In this document: positions 1-7,646 of the stretch, piece by piece
Numbering within the stretch: the first letter of the stretch is position 1
Layout of the letters: each line of letters starts with the position of its first letter
Source of the DNA: CTSoil-075 sp964292325
GTDB taxonomy: Bacteria > Bacillota > Negativicutes > DSM-13327
Length of the DNA: 27,321 nt
NCBI GenBank assembly: GCA_964292325.1
Contig: CAXYVG010000050.1
Location: 1-27,321 of the forward strand
Direction of reading: 5' to 3'
Translations under genes and position numbers: made by a program
The notes under the pieces: generated by a model
The model's database searches: none
What the model was told of the DNA's origin: nothing
The model's input: only the letters and a program-made list of their open reading frames with translations

Positions 1-40
1 CATCTACACTTACTATTTGCTACTTAGACAAAAGACAAGG

Positions 41-69
41 GAGACAAGGGGACGGTACTTTTTTGTCTC
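41..69. repeat. Small inverted-repeat element with a GGGGACGGTAC core
   Basis: A perfect 7-base inverted repeat, GAGACAA at 41-47 and TTGTCTC at 63-69, encloses a GGGGACGGTAC core. Further degenerate AGACAA/TTGTCT copies lie on both sides (28-40 and 71-95). From memory, a GGGGACGGTTCT-type core inside short inverted repeats is common in intergenic DNA of Firmicutes and is often found near REP-associated tyrosine transposases (IS200-like); no transposase is visible here. It lies just downstream of the ABC ATPase stop, so it could also form a hairpin in that transcript's 3' end. The structure is seen directly; the family assignment is inference. Confidence 0.5.
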
Positions 70-105
70 TTTTTTGTCTTAATCACCTTGTCTTTCATGG
101 TCTTC

Positions 106-870
106 CTATTTTTTTGCTAGCGTACGAGCATTCGTACTCTGTTGATACTCGATTAATTCTTTGTATTGTTGACCAATATGTGACATAGGATTACCAAATA
201 CCGCTTCTGGTACCCCTTGTTCCACAATACTACCTTTATCCATCAAAACAATGCGATCTGCCACATGGATCGCAAACGATATTTCATGAGTCACAACCAG
301 CATCGTACTCGCACGATACTTGGCCAAATCTTCCATAATCACAAGTACTTCTCTGACCAAGATAGGATCCAAAGAAGCCGTAGGTTCATCCCATAGCATC
401 AATTCCGGCTCAAAAGCCAATGCTCTAGCAATCCCCACCCGTTGCTGTTGCCCGCCCGACATCTCACCTGGCTTATGATCGGCACGACTTTCCAGCCCCA
501 CCTTCCTCAAAGCCTCCATCGCCTTATCATATGCCACCTCTTGCGGCACGCCATCCATAACCAAACCGAGCATCACATTCTGCACTGCCGTCAAACGAGC
601 AATCAGATTAAACTGTTGAAAGACAAAGCCAATACGCTTGCGAATATCCTTCAGCTCTTGTACTGCCAAACTCGCAATCTCAATACCCGAAAAAAGGATC
701 GAGCCACTATCCGGATCAATCAAACGATTAATCGTACGTATCGTAGTAGACTTCCCGCAACCAGAAGGCCCCATAAGCACCACCGTTTCCCCCTGCTTCA
801 CATCCAAACTAAAATCATTGACCGCGACCAAACTCCCAAATCTCTTATACAGATTCTGAATCGTAAGCAT
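106..870 (-). CDS. ABC transporter ATP-binding protein, polar amino acid (GlnQ) type
   Basis: A 254-residue nucleotide-binding subunit that would hydrolyse ATP on the cytoplasmic face to drive an ABC transporter. All motifs are intact: Walker A GPSGCGKST at residues 34-42, a Q-loop around FVFQQFN, signature MSGGQQQR, Walker B LMLWDEPTAS followed by the D-loop SLDP, and the switch histidine in VVTHE. The sequence most resembles the GlnQ/HisP/PhnC group. A strong AGGAGGGG site precedes the ATG at 870. No substrate-binding protein and no ordinary permease lie beside it; its upstream neighbour is the large membrane protein at 1028-3385, which carries an EAA-like loop and is the likely partner. 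A repeat-derived hairpin separates the two genes. The ATPase function is secure; the transported substrate is not known. Confidence 0.9.
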   Translation of the reverse strand: MLTIQNLYKRFGSLVAVNDFSLDVKQGETVVLMGPSGCGKSTTIRTINRLIDPDSGSILFSGIEIASLAVQELKDIRKRIGFVFQQFNLIARLTAVQNVMLGLVMDGVPQEVAYDKAMEALRKVGLESRADHKPGEMSGGQQQRVGIARALAFEPELMLWDEPTASLDPILVREVLVIMEDLAKYRASTMLVVTHEISFAIHVADRIVLMDKGSIVEQGVPEAVFGNPMSHIGQQYKELIEYQQSTNARTLAKK

Positions 871-913
871 ACTCTCCCCTCCTTTCTATCTATATAAACT
901 GTTACTTCTTATA

Positions 914-1010
914 GGCAATCGTCGTGGATGGGGTATAGGGTTGAGTGGCTTTACGAAGGACGCAAGCGAAACCCTATACCCCATCCACGGCAGACTAGCA
1001 ATCTAGCAGC
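914..1010. repeat. Dispersed intergenic repeat, full copy with a 20-bp perfect stem
   Basis: Positions 923-942 and 970-989 form a perfect 20-base inverted repeat (CGTGGATGGGG... pairing with ...CCCCATCCACG) around a 27-base loop. The flanks GGCAATCGT and GGCAGACTA recur at 12825-12881, where the left half of the hairpin is missing, so this is a repeated element rather than an isolated hairpin. It sits between the permease-like gene and its ATPase. There is no T-tract after the stem on the minus strand, so it is not a typical terminator; it could stabilise or separate the two messages. Confidence 0.8.
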
Positions 1011-1027
1011 CACTCCCTAACCGACAC

Positions 1028-3385
1028 TTATTTAAACTTCAACTTCCGCTGATTTAACTTTTGCAACACCCCAGGTCGTCCACTCGGAATCACAATCTCT
1101 CGCATAATTTGATCAACCGATAACCCCAATGACTGACCTGCCATAATTTCTTCCCAAGAAACAGGACTGATTTTCTCCGTATAAAGCGCTACAATCAGAC
1201 CTAGTGCCGCGCCAACTAACGGCACACATACCCACGGCAAATAAGGAATTCCACCTTTTGCTAGCACAAACATCGCCGTTAACATGACTGCGCCAACAAC
1301 CATCCCATATACACGTTCCACAGCAGTACTAGCAGTCACAAACGATTTGACTACTCCGCGCCAACCCTTGACCTTACTCTTGCTATTAATCCGTCTACGA
1401 CGTAGTACTGTCATAATAGCAGTATGATCCAGCGCCAATAATAGCAGTGTCACTACCATCGCTGTCATACCCGCTAAAATAGCTCGAACTTCATTTAAGA
1501 CTGCATATAACTCACCACGTGCATTGGGTTCAATCACTCCAAGCTCCGTAGAATATAACGACACATTCTTGTGCCCAACTTGGCTATACACAATAGGAGT
1601 CACAGCATCCACACTCACACTACTATTGGTCAAAATCTGAATTCGTTCACCAGGAATAACTTGCCCAGCAATAAATCTATCCAATAAATTGACAGAATGG
1701 TTAATTTCCTCATCTTTCAGATTTGGTACCGAAGCTGCCATATATTGTAGCTGAGTCGTCATCAATGGTACATTCAGCTGTCCAAGCTGAGCCAATCTAT
1801 CATTGATCCCCGTAAGATTATTTCTCGCACCTGCTACATCAAAAGCCTGCAAGGTAGCAATTGTATTGTGACCATTGGCAACAATATTATCAATCGCTCT
1901 TTTTGCCTGTCGAGCATCAGCTGCCACATGATCCATTGCGCCTAAGCCAGATTTCAAGTTCGTTAAATTCCGCTGCGCACTCGACAAATTGTCAATCGTG
2001 CTACCAACATCACCATTTACAAGCTTAAAAACCTGTAGCGTATTGATTAGACCACCCATAGCTCGTGATGAAGTATCTACTTGATTTTGCAGTGAACTCG
2101 TATCTATATTGGCTAAGCCATTAGTGGCAGACTGTATCGTCGTTCCTGCTGCTTCTAGACTATTCAACGTCTGATCAATCGCCTTGATACTATTGCCGTA
2201 ATTATCTAGCGCAGTCGTAGCCACCATACTCAAATTTTGCGCATCGCTAGCAAACCCAGGAACTTGACCGATTGTTTTTGCTGTCTCAGTCAGAGCACTA
2301 CTTAGTTCGCCTCGTGGATTGCGATACGTGGCCGTACCAATATAAGGACCCACTACATTATTACTTACCTTATAGCCTTGGCTATTTGTTAGCGCAGTCG
2401 CATCTCCCTGCGTAATCACACCCTCGGCTGCGCCATCAGAACGCAGTCCTGTAATTTGCACCAATACATTGCTTTTGTTGACATCCGCACCATCTACAAG
2501 CGGCGTAGTACTAGCAAAAGCAAGCACATCACCTTTGATTAGCTTTTCATTATCATTTGGTACTACGACAACCTGAGTCGCATACGCTACTAAGAATCGT
2601 TTTAATTCCATCATCGTACTAACCATATACGTCATATCATCATTTTTACCATCTACTGATACATTTTGTGCATATTCGAGTTGCAATTGCGTCTGCATCG
2701 CACTGCCAATTGCCTCACCCATTCGGATTGGATTTTGTGGTTCACTACCAACAGGGAAACTAATTTCAATTACTTGATATCGTTGTAAGAGATTCTTAAT
2801 TTGCTCATTCACCATTGTTGACTTATCAAGAGAAGTCAGTAGTACTCCTACCGACGAACCATCACGGAAAGCAAAACGCACTCCATCCATTTTGCCAATC
2901 TGCTCCATGATCATATTTTTAGCACCTTCTGGTACACCACGAATGGTGAGCCTTGGTTCTGTTAATACTCCAACCCCTGCACCACCAGGAATACCACCAA
3001 AGGTTTTTCCCAATTCTTCATACGTTTGTTTCGTTTTATATTGTTCCGGTACAGCAATAAAAAATGAAGTCTTGCCAGTAATGGTTGGTCCTTCTTTCAT
3101 CCTCGCCCCCGGGAAAACTTCATCAATAATTTTTTGAATGTGTATCGCTGTATCTTCTTTCATCTCTTCTCTTGATTGAATGATGATATCATACTCGCCA
3201 TAATCGCCAACTAAACTCGATAATGTCTTAGAAAAATAAGAATTCGCTCCCAAAGATATCAAACCAGCCAGAAGTGAACCAATCACAATACTGACCACTA
3301 TGAGAACCACGATATCCCGATAAAAAGAATCTTTTGTTATACTTTTGATACTAACGTTTTTTATTGTTTTCACCATATTAGTCAT
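1028..3385 (-). CDS. Large ABC-permease-like membrane protein with a C-terminal EAA-type loop
   Basis: A 785-residue protein not assigned to a named family. One membrane segment lies near residues 25-47, then about 580 residues appear extracytoplasmic, including a helical, coiled-coil-like stretch (about 395-560). Three more hydrophobic segments follow near 635-654, 693-709 and 715-735. The last 40 residues contain SLGLSVDQIMREIVIPSGRP (752-771), which matches the EAA coupling loop of binding-protein-dependent permeases, with MAG where EAA is usual. In ordinary permeases this loop is followed by two more membrane helices; here the protein ends 14 residues later. The ABC ATPase next downstream is the natural partner. 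Translation starts at ATG 3385 behind AGGAAGGGGTG. A resemblance to YhgE/Pip-type proteins (N-terminal TM, large outside domain, C-terminal TMs) is only in layout. The substrate is unknown. Confidence 0.7.
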   Translation of the reverse strand: MTNMVKTIKNVSIKSITKDSFYRDIVVLIVVSIVIGSLLAGLISLGANSYFSKTLSSLVGDYGEYDIIIQSREEMKEDTAIHIQKIIDEVFPGARMKEGPTITGKTSFFIAVPEQYKTKQTYEELGKTFGGIPGGAGVGVLTEPRLTIRGVPEGAKNMIMEQIGKMDGVRFAFRDGSSVGVLLTSLDKSTMVNEQIKNLLQRYQVIEISFPVGSEPQNPIRMGEAIGSAMQTQLQLEYAQNVSVDGKNDDMTYMVSTMMELKRFLVAYATQVVVVPNDNEKLIKGDVLAFASTTPLVDGADVNKSNVLVQITGLRSDGAAEGVITQGDATALTNSQGYKVSNNVVGPYIGTATYRNPRGELSSALTETAKTIGQVPGFASDAQNLSMVATTALDNYGNSIKAIDQTLNSLEAAGTTIQSATNGLANIDTSSLQNQVDTSSRAMGGLINTLQVFKLVNGDVGSTIDNLSSAQRNLTNLKSGLGAMDHVAADARQAKRAIDNIVANGHNTIATLQAFDVAGARNNLTGINDRLAQLGQLNVPLMTTQLQYMAASVPNLKDEEINHSVNLLDRFIAGQVIPGERIQILTNSSVSVDAVTPIVYSQVGHKNVSLYSTELGVIEPNARGELYAVLNEVRAILAGMTAMVVTLLLLALDHTAIMTVLRRRRINSKSKVKGWRGVVKSFVTASTAVERVYGMVVGAVMLTAMFVLAKGGIPYLPWVCVPLVGAALGLIVALYTEKISPVSWEEIMAGQSLGLSVDQIMREIVIPSGRPGVLQKLNQRKLKFK

Positions 3386-3414
3386 ATTGTATTCACCCCT
3401 TCCTACAAGGGTAT

Positions 3415-3444
3415 ATTATAGCACGTATATCACTTTTGGGTCTA
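3415..3444 (-). promoter_or_regulatory. Probable promoter of the permease-ATPase pair
   Basis: On the minus strand a perfect TATAAT (3415-3420) lies 18 bases from TAGACC (3439-3444), a weak -35. TA-rich dyads overlap and lie upstream of it: TATACGTATA at 3443-3452, and GTATATAC at 3448-3455 and again at 3470-3477, 22 bases apart, which might be regulator sites. The gene start follows about 30 bases downstream of the -10. Confidence 0.5.
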
Positions 3445-3485
3445 TACGTATATACTTATATTGTTATTTGTATATACTGGAAAGA

Positions 3486-3526
3486 AAAAACGATTACTCT
3501 GCTTTTATAGCAAAGTAATCGTTTTT
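3486..3526 (-). terminator. Intrinsic terminator closing the OM/lipid A operon
   Basis: Thirteen-base arms at 3486-3498 and 3514-3526 (core ACGATTACT / AGTAATCGT) flank a 15-base loop. Read on the minus strand the stem is followed by a run of T, about 35 bases after the acyltransferase stop codon. The arms are symmetrical with A and T runs on both sides, so it may also work on the plus strand. Confidence 0.85.
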
Positions 3527-3561
3527 AATATATCTTACTTGGAATCGGCTCACCACGATCC

Positions 3562-4425
3562 CTAAATAGGCGGAGAGTTTTTCCAGCGGTTATGTAGCCA
3601 AAACCATTCATGGGGATACTTGCGTATATGTTGCTCAATGATAGCCGTGAGCTCTTGTGTCGTCGTAAGAATATCGTCTTCACGACTGCTAGTCTTTTGC
3701 ACCCAAACGGGTGGATGCGCAATGCTGGTATGAGTCCCATCCTGATTTTCCGTTACAAAGACTGGGACAATCGGTGCATCTTTCAGTCTAGCAAGTGCAG
3801 CAGCACCTTGTGGTGTAGAAGATAAACGTCCAAAAAATTCCACCATCACACCATCACGACTCGCATCTTGATCCATCAGTATACCAACAATACAACCTTC
3901 ACCTAGCAGCTTGACCATATCGCGTACACCTGTTTTGTAGATCACTCGCATACCGGACATGGTACGGTATTCATTGATCAAACGATCCATATCGGCATTG
4001 GTCTGTTTTTGCGCTACGCTCACTAACGGAAAACCATGCATCGCTAAAGCGGCCCCTAGCAGTTCCCAGTTTCCACTATGAGAAGTTGCCAGTACAGCGC
4101 CTTTCCCATGGGATAATGCTTCTGTGAGATATTCATGACCTTCTAGGCGTACATACTTCGTTATATTCTCTTTGTTATATTTTGGCATGCATAATACATC
4201 CATTACCATTCTACCAAAACGAGTGGTACTTTTCCGGGCAATGCGAGTCGCCTCTACTCGGTTGACAGATAAGGCATTGGTAATATTATCAATGGCCATT
4301 TTTTTTCGTTTACGCGGTACGATCAACCAGAAAATAGCACCTATTACATTACCAATAAAACATCGTACACGATGCGGCAACATGCCAATGATACTACTGA
4401 GCATCTTTACAAATCGATACAACAT
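3562..4425 (-). CDS. Lipid A late acyltransferase, LpxL/HtrB family
   Basis: A 287-residue inner-membrane acyltransferase of the lysophospholipid/lipid A late acyltransferase family, which transfers a secondary acyl chain from acyl-ACP to lipid A precursor on the cytoplasmic face. The catalytic HX4E motif is HSGNWE, with His116 and Glu121. An N-terminal hydrophobic segment (about 20-38) is followed by the basic stretch PRKRKK, typical of the family, and the length is near the usual 290-310 residues. A strong AGGAGG precedes ATG 4425. A terminator-like hairpin lies just upstream (4449-4489), so expression may depend on read-through. Its place after lpxD supports a lipid A role; whether it is the LpxL or LpxM type cannot be told from sequence alone. 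Confidence 0.88.
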   Translation of the reverse strand: MLYRFVKMLSSIIGMLPHRVRCFIGNVIGAIFWLIVPRKRKKMAIDNITNALSVNRVEATRIARKSTTRFGRMVMDVLCMPKYNKENITKYVRLEGHEYLTEALSHGKGAVLATSHSGNWELLGAALAMHGFPLVSVAQKQTNADMDRLINEYRTMSGMRVIYKTGVRDMVKLLGEGCIVGILMDQDASRDGVMVEFFGRLSSTPQGAAALARLKDAPIVPVFVTENQDGTHTSIAHPPVWVQKTSSREDDILTTTQELTAIIEQHIRKYPHEWFWLHNRWKNSPPI

Positions 4426-4448
4426 AATACCTCCTTTCTACTTTTTAT

Positions 4449-4489
4449 AAAAAAACGCTCCACGTCCCTTGTATCGAAAGGACGCAGAG
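4449..4489 (-). terminator. Terminator or attenuator just before the acyltransferase gene
   Basis: On the minus strand 4489-4477 pairs with 4470-4458 as a 13-pair stem (three G-T wobbles) with a six-base loop. Two bases later comes a run of seven T (4455-4449). Only about 24 bases separate the T-run from the acyltransferase ATG, too few for an ordinary promoter, so it looks like an attenuating element inside the operon. Confidence 0.65.
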
Positions 4490-4502
4490 AAAAACATTGC
4501 AT

Positions 4503-5129
4503 TCATCTACTGAACGTAACGCCAACATAACCGTTATGATTGCGTATACCAGCATCTAATTTGAGACCGGAAATAATAGATAAGCGAGCGCCATAGTTCA
4601 TTGTTTTGCCATCATATTCCGCAATTAAGGTAGTAGCTGGAAATGTATCATTGCCTGTGAGTATACTAATCGGATTCAGAGTTTTTTCAATGCCGGCAAA
4701 TACGCCATGAAAATTTCCATTGCCTGTACCTGCATGTATTCTAAAACCAAACGGCAACGTCTTACTCGCTACCACATACGATGAACGTTTATCATTATTG
4801 GCGATATCTTCTACCCCTACCGATAAGCCAGGAGTCAGCACCGTTTCCGGTACTATACCGAATTTAGCATTCATATTTGTTTTATTTTGCAAATTATCAT
4901 ACCGAAATCCTGTCACACCGACTTCTACGTTTGGTACGATATTGGTATTAAACGTACCTACGCCTCCATCTTTTAGATGATAATAGCCTAATGAAAATTG
5001 ACCGGAACGCAGTACATCTGCCGTCGGGATATTAATTAGACCAGTCGATCCATTCACAGAAGGCGCCGCTAGTACTGGGGCAGTTGTTAGCAATAGCGCA
5101 GAGGCTAATGCTACTATTAATTTTTTCAA
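4503..5129 (-). CDS. YjbH-like exported outer-membrane beta-barrel protein
   Basis: A 208-residue exported protein. Residues 1-22 are a signal peptide ending in VLAAP. The mature start STGLINIPTADVLRSGQFSL matches the N-terminal signature of the YjbH/exopolysaccharide-associated outer-membrane family, after which alternating beta-strand patterns run to the end (GARLSIISG, GYVGVTFSR). Family members are usually much longer (about 700 residues in E. coli YjbH), so this is a short, barrel-like form common in Gram-negative-type Firmicutes. The start is TTG at 5129, behind AAGGAG embedded in the end of lpxD, only two bases after the lpxD stop, which suggests translational coupling. The partner and substrate are unknown. 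Confidence 0.65.
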   Translation of the reverse strand: MKKLIVALASALLLTTAPVLAAPSVNGSTGLINIPTADVLRSGQFSLGYYHLKDGGVGTFNTNIVPNVEVGVTGFRYDNLQNKTNMNAKFGIVPETVLTPGLSVGVEDIANNDKRSSYVVASKTLPFGFRIHAGTGNGNFHGVFAGIEKTLNPISILTGNDTFPATTLIAEYDGKTMNYGARLSIISGLKLDAGIRNHNGYVGVTFSR

Positions 5130-5131
5130 TG

Positions 5132-6154
5132 CTATTTCTCCTTCTCAATGTTGGCTAATCTTTTTTCTAAGTCACGGATTTTTTTAATTAGTTCTGATAC
5201 TTTATGTGTACTTGCTTCCGTACGTAACCATTCTTTGTGCGGTCTAGCTGGAAATCCACCATAAAAAGAACCTGCTGGTACACTGCTAATTGCGGCTGCT
5301 CTCGCAGCAAATACGCAATTATCACCAATTTCTATATGTCCTGCACAACCTGTTTGTCCTGCAAATGTAACATTATTACCGATTTTGGTACTACCAGCAA
5401 TCCCTGTCTGTGCGACAAAGAAGCAGTTTTCACCAACGACAACATTATGTGCTAGATGAACCAGATTATCAATCTTGGTACCACGTTTCACAATGGTACT
5501 ACCAGTAGTTGCTCGATCGATGGTAGTGTTCGCACCGATTTCTACATCATCTTCAATCACTACATTGCCGACTTGCGGAACTTTCTGGTGGCGACCACCT
5601 ACTGTGATAAAGCCAAAGCCATCACTACCAACCACGGCTCCACTATGAGCAACTACTCGACTGCCAAGATGGCACCCTTGACCAATTGTTACATTCGAAT
5701 ACAATACGTTCTCACTACCAACCACTGCGTTTGTACCAATATAAGTATGTGGATATATAATTGCATGATCACCAATTATAGCATTGTCACCAATCACTAC
5801 ATAGGGCATGATCGATACATTTTCACCTAGTGTAACATTGTTGCCAATGACTGCCTTTTCATGAACACCAGCTTCGACTACGATTTTCGGCGTAAATATT
5901 TCTAATAAGCGAACAAATGCCATTCGCGGATTTGCTACACAAATTGCCGGTTTGGCAAATTCAGTAATCGTATCAGGGATAATAACAGCAGCGGCGCTTG
6001 ACAGCGCCGCTTTATCAAGATGGGGAGCTACCGCAAAGGCAATATCAAAAGCAGTAGCATCTTCAATGTTCGTCACACCCGTTATCTCAATTTCACCATC
6101 ACCGAGCAATATTCCATTGACTAACTGAGCAATTTCCTGCAATGTTTTTTTCAA
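5132..6154 (-). CDS. lpxD: UDP-3-O-acylglucosamine N-acyltransferase LpxD
   Basis: A 340-residue enzyme of lipid A biosynthesis that adds the N-linked hydroxyacyl chain to UDP-3-O-acylglucosamine using acyl-ACP, in the cytoplasm. The N-terminal uridine-binding domain (about 1-98) carries the family-typical TNIEDATAFDIAFAV. From about 100 to 290 it is a left-handed beta-helix of hexapeptide repeats, and the catalytic histidine is His236 in HLAHNV (equivalent to His239 of E. coli). The C-terminal helix ends in KKIRDLEKRLANIEKEK, as expected for the trimer. The start is TTG 6154 after AAGGCGG. LpxA, LpxC, FabZ and LpxB are not in this window, so the rest of the pathway must lie elsewhere. Confidence 0.96.
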   Translation of the reverse strand: MKKTLQEIAQLVNGILLGDGEIEITGVTNIEDATAFDIAFAVAPHLDKAALSSAAAVIIPDTITEFAKPAICVANPRMAFVRLLEIFTPKIVVEAGVHEKAVIGNNVTLGENVSIMPYVVIGDNAIIGDHAIIYPHTYIGTNAVVGSENVLYSNVTIGQGCHLGSRVVAHSGAVVGSDGFGFITVGGRHQKVPQVGNVVIEDDVEIGANTTIDRATTGSTIVKRGTKIDNLVHLAHNVVVGENCFFVAQTGIAGSTKIGNNVTFAGQTGCAGHIEIGDNCVFAARAAAISSVPAGSFYGGFPARPHKEWLRTEASTHKVSELIKKIRDLEKRLANIEKEK

Positions 6155-6176
6155 AATGAAAACCGCCTTCTAGATC

Positions 6177-6593
6177 TTATTCTAATTTTTTAATGACTTC
6201 ATCCGTAATATCGGTACCGCCTTGCGCTACACCATTTTTGTATAACACTACGCTTAATTTTTTATCTTTTGATATTTGTTCCAGTGTTTGTTTAATACTT
6301 GCATCGACTTGGCCTTCCATGTCTTGCTTAATTTTCATGAATTCGCCATATACAACTTCTTGACGTTTTTGAAAATCTTCAGGACTTAATGTCGCTTTTT
6401 CTTTGTCTAATTGGTCACTCATTTCTTTACCTTTAACATTTAACTGTTCTTGGAATCCTTTCACTTTTGCACTTTCTGTCATCACTTTGTTGACATCAAC
6501 TATACCTACTGTAGTACCTGAACTACAACCACCTAATAGAGCTGTTGCCAATACTACCATCAGTAGTAACGCTAATTTTTTTATACTGTTCAT
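6177..6593 (-). CDS. OmpH/Skp-family periplasmic chaperone, lipoprotein form
   Basis: A 138-residue protein with a lipoprotein signal peptide: MNSIKKLALLLMVV then the lipobox LLGGC (Cys23). The mature part begins VGIVDVNKVM, the conserved first strand of OmpH/Skp, continues as a charged coiled coil (about 45-105) and ends KLSVVLYKNGVAQGG-TDIT, the conserved C-terminal strand and helix. OmpH/Skp proteins hold unfolded outer-membrane proteins in the periplasm before BamA inserts them. Unlike E. coli Skp, this copy is predicted to be lipid-anchored. It is the third of three adjacent paralogues and sits just ahead of lpxD, as ompH does in proteobacteria. GGAGG precedes ATG 6593. Confidence 0.88.
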   Translation of the reverse strand: MNSIKKLALLLMVVLATALLGGCSSGTTVGIVDVNKVMTESAKVKGFQEQLNVKGKEMSDQLDKEKATLSPEDFQKRQEVVYGEFMKIKQDMEGQVDASIKQTLEQISKDKKLSVVLYKNGVAQGGTDITDEVIKKLE

Positions 6594-6647
6594 GATAAAT
6601 CCTCCAATATTTTTTTGAAATAACCAGTACTATTATTTACCGATTTA

Positions 6648-7586
6648 CTATTTATTACACTCAGCAATCACCTTCGTTGTGATATCAACAGCACTGACAT
6701 TGACAGCAACATTTGTCAATACTGCTTCAATCCCATCTTCGGTCGCTACCTTGCCTGTTTTCTCACTAATATTTTGCAAAATAAATCCTTGTAATGCTTC
6801 TAGCTCTTGTTGCTTCATCACTAACTGTTTTTGTATTTCGTCAGCTTGTGAGCTCACTGTAGCACTAGGAGTCGATTGCTCATTGTTTCTAGCGATGATT
6901 TCAGTTTGTTTCGCTTCTATCTGTTTGGACATTTCCTCATTCATTTGTCTTGCATATGCTTGTAATTCTTGTTCTAATGCCGCTTTTTCGGGAGCCATCA
7001 GCTCATCCATACGGGTTGTTAATTGCTTTTGTTTTTCCTCTAATGCTGCAGAACGTTTCGCGTGAATTTTGTCGACTTCCGCTTCTAGAGAGGTCTTTTC
7101 TTCTGGCTTTAAGTCTACTTTTTTGAGTTTAATCTCTAGATCAACTAGCTGAGGTTGATAGTCTTTGTCAATTTGCTCATTATAAGCATTCATTTCATCG
7201 GATAATGTCTGACTAAATGTATTGGCCTTTCCTTTAATAGCAACATTTAATTCGTCTTGTTTTGCTTCGATCTTTGTATTAAATTCTTGCTCAAAAGATT
7301 TATTTAATTGATCCATTTCACTTTCTGAGATCTTTGGTGTCAAATTTGCTATTTGAACTTTTTCATCGGCTAGTTGCTGTGCTTGGAGCTGCGCTTCTAG
7401 AGTATCTGCTTGTTTCGCAAGTGTCATCAGTTGACTATATTTAGGATGCGCTTGCATTGCTTTATTCATATCGATAACAGCGATCTGATTTGCCGGCGTT
7501 TTTGTATTTTGCGCCTGCTTGTTGCCACAGCCAGTTATCAATGTTCCCAGTACTAGTATCACCAAAAGAAACTTAATCTTAGACAC
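6648..7586 (-). CDS. Long OmpH/Skp-like lipoprotein with extended coiled coil
   Basis: About 312 residues, roughly twice the usual OmpH length. The N-terminus KIKFLLVILVLGTLITGC is a lipoprotein signal with lipobox LITGC, and the mature part starts with the OmpH-like strand IAVIDMNKAMQAHPKY. A very long Gln/Glu/Lys-rich coiled coil fills most of the chain, and the end (AVDITTKVIAECNK) retains the paralogues' DIT...V pattern. I place the start at GTG 7586 because AGTGGGTGA lies a few bases upstream; an in-frame GTG at 7598 would overlap that site. A lipid anchor plus a long coiled coil could make it a tethered spacer or chaperone; this role is inferred. The downstream paralogue follows after 54 bases. 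Confidence 0.8.
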   Translation of the reverse strand: MSKIKFLLVILVLGTLITGCGNKQAQNTKTPANQIAVIDMNKAMQAHPKYSQLMTLAKQADTLEAQLQAQQLADEKVQIANLTPKISESEMDQLNKSFEQEFNTKIEAKQDELNVAIKGKANTFSQTLSDEMNAYNEQIDKDYQPQLVDLEIKLKKVDLKPEEKTSLEAEVDKIHAKRSAALEEKQKQLTTRMDELMAPEKAALEQELQAYARQMNEEMSKQIEAKQTEIIARNNEQSTPSATVSSQADEIQKQLVMKQQELEALQGFILQNISEKTGKVATEDGIEAVLTNVAVNVSAVDITTKVIAECNK

Positions 7587-7611
7587 CAAATCACCCACTT
7601 TCTAATAAAGA

Positions 7612-7636
7612 GCCGAGCGGGTCCTACCAGCTCGGC
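7612..7636 (-). terminator. GC-rich intercistronic hairpin between ompH paralogues
   Basis: GCCGAGC (7612-7618) pairs with GCTCGGC (7630-7636), with a further GGT/ACC pairing possible inside the loop. On the minus strand only a weak T-rich stretch (CTCTTTATT) follows, so this is a poor terminator and may act as an mRNA-stability or partial-termination hairpin. Confidence 0.45.
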
Positions 7637-7646
7637 CACAATTATG

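Noticed and set aside
442..897. Plus-strand reading frame of about 150 codons opposite the ABC ATPase
   Set aside because: It lies antisense to an ATPase with all motifs intact, has no family resemblance and no ribosome-binding site; the same reasoning removes all other plus-strand frames.
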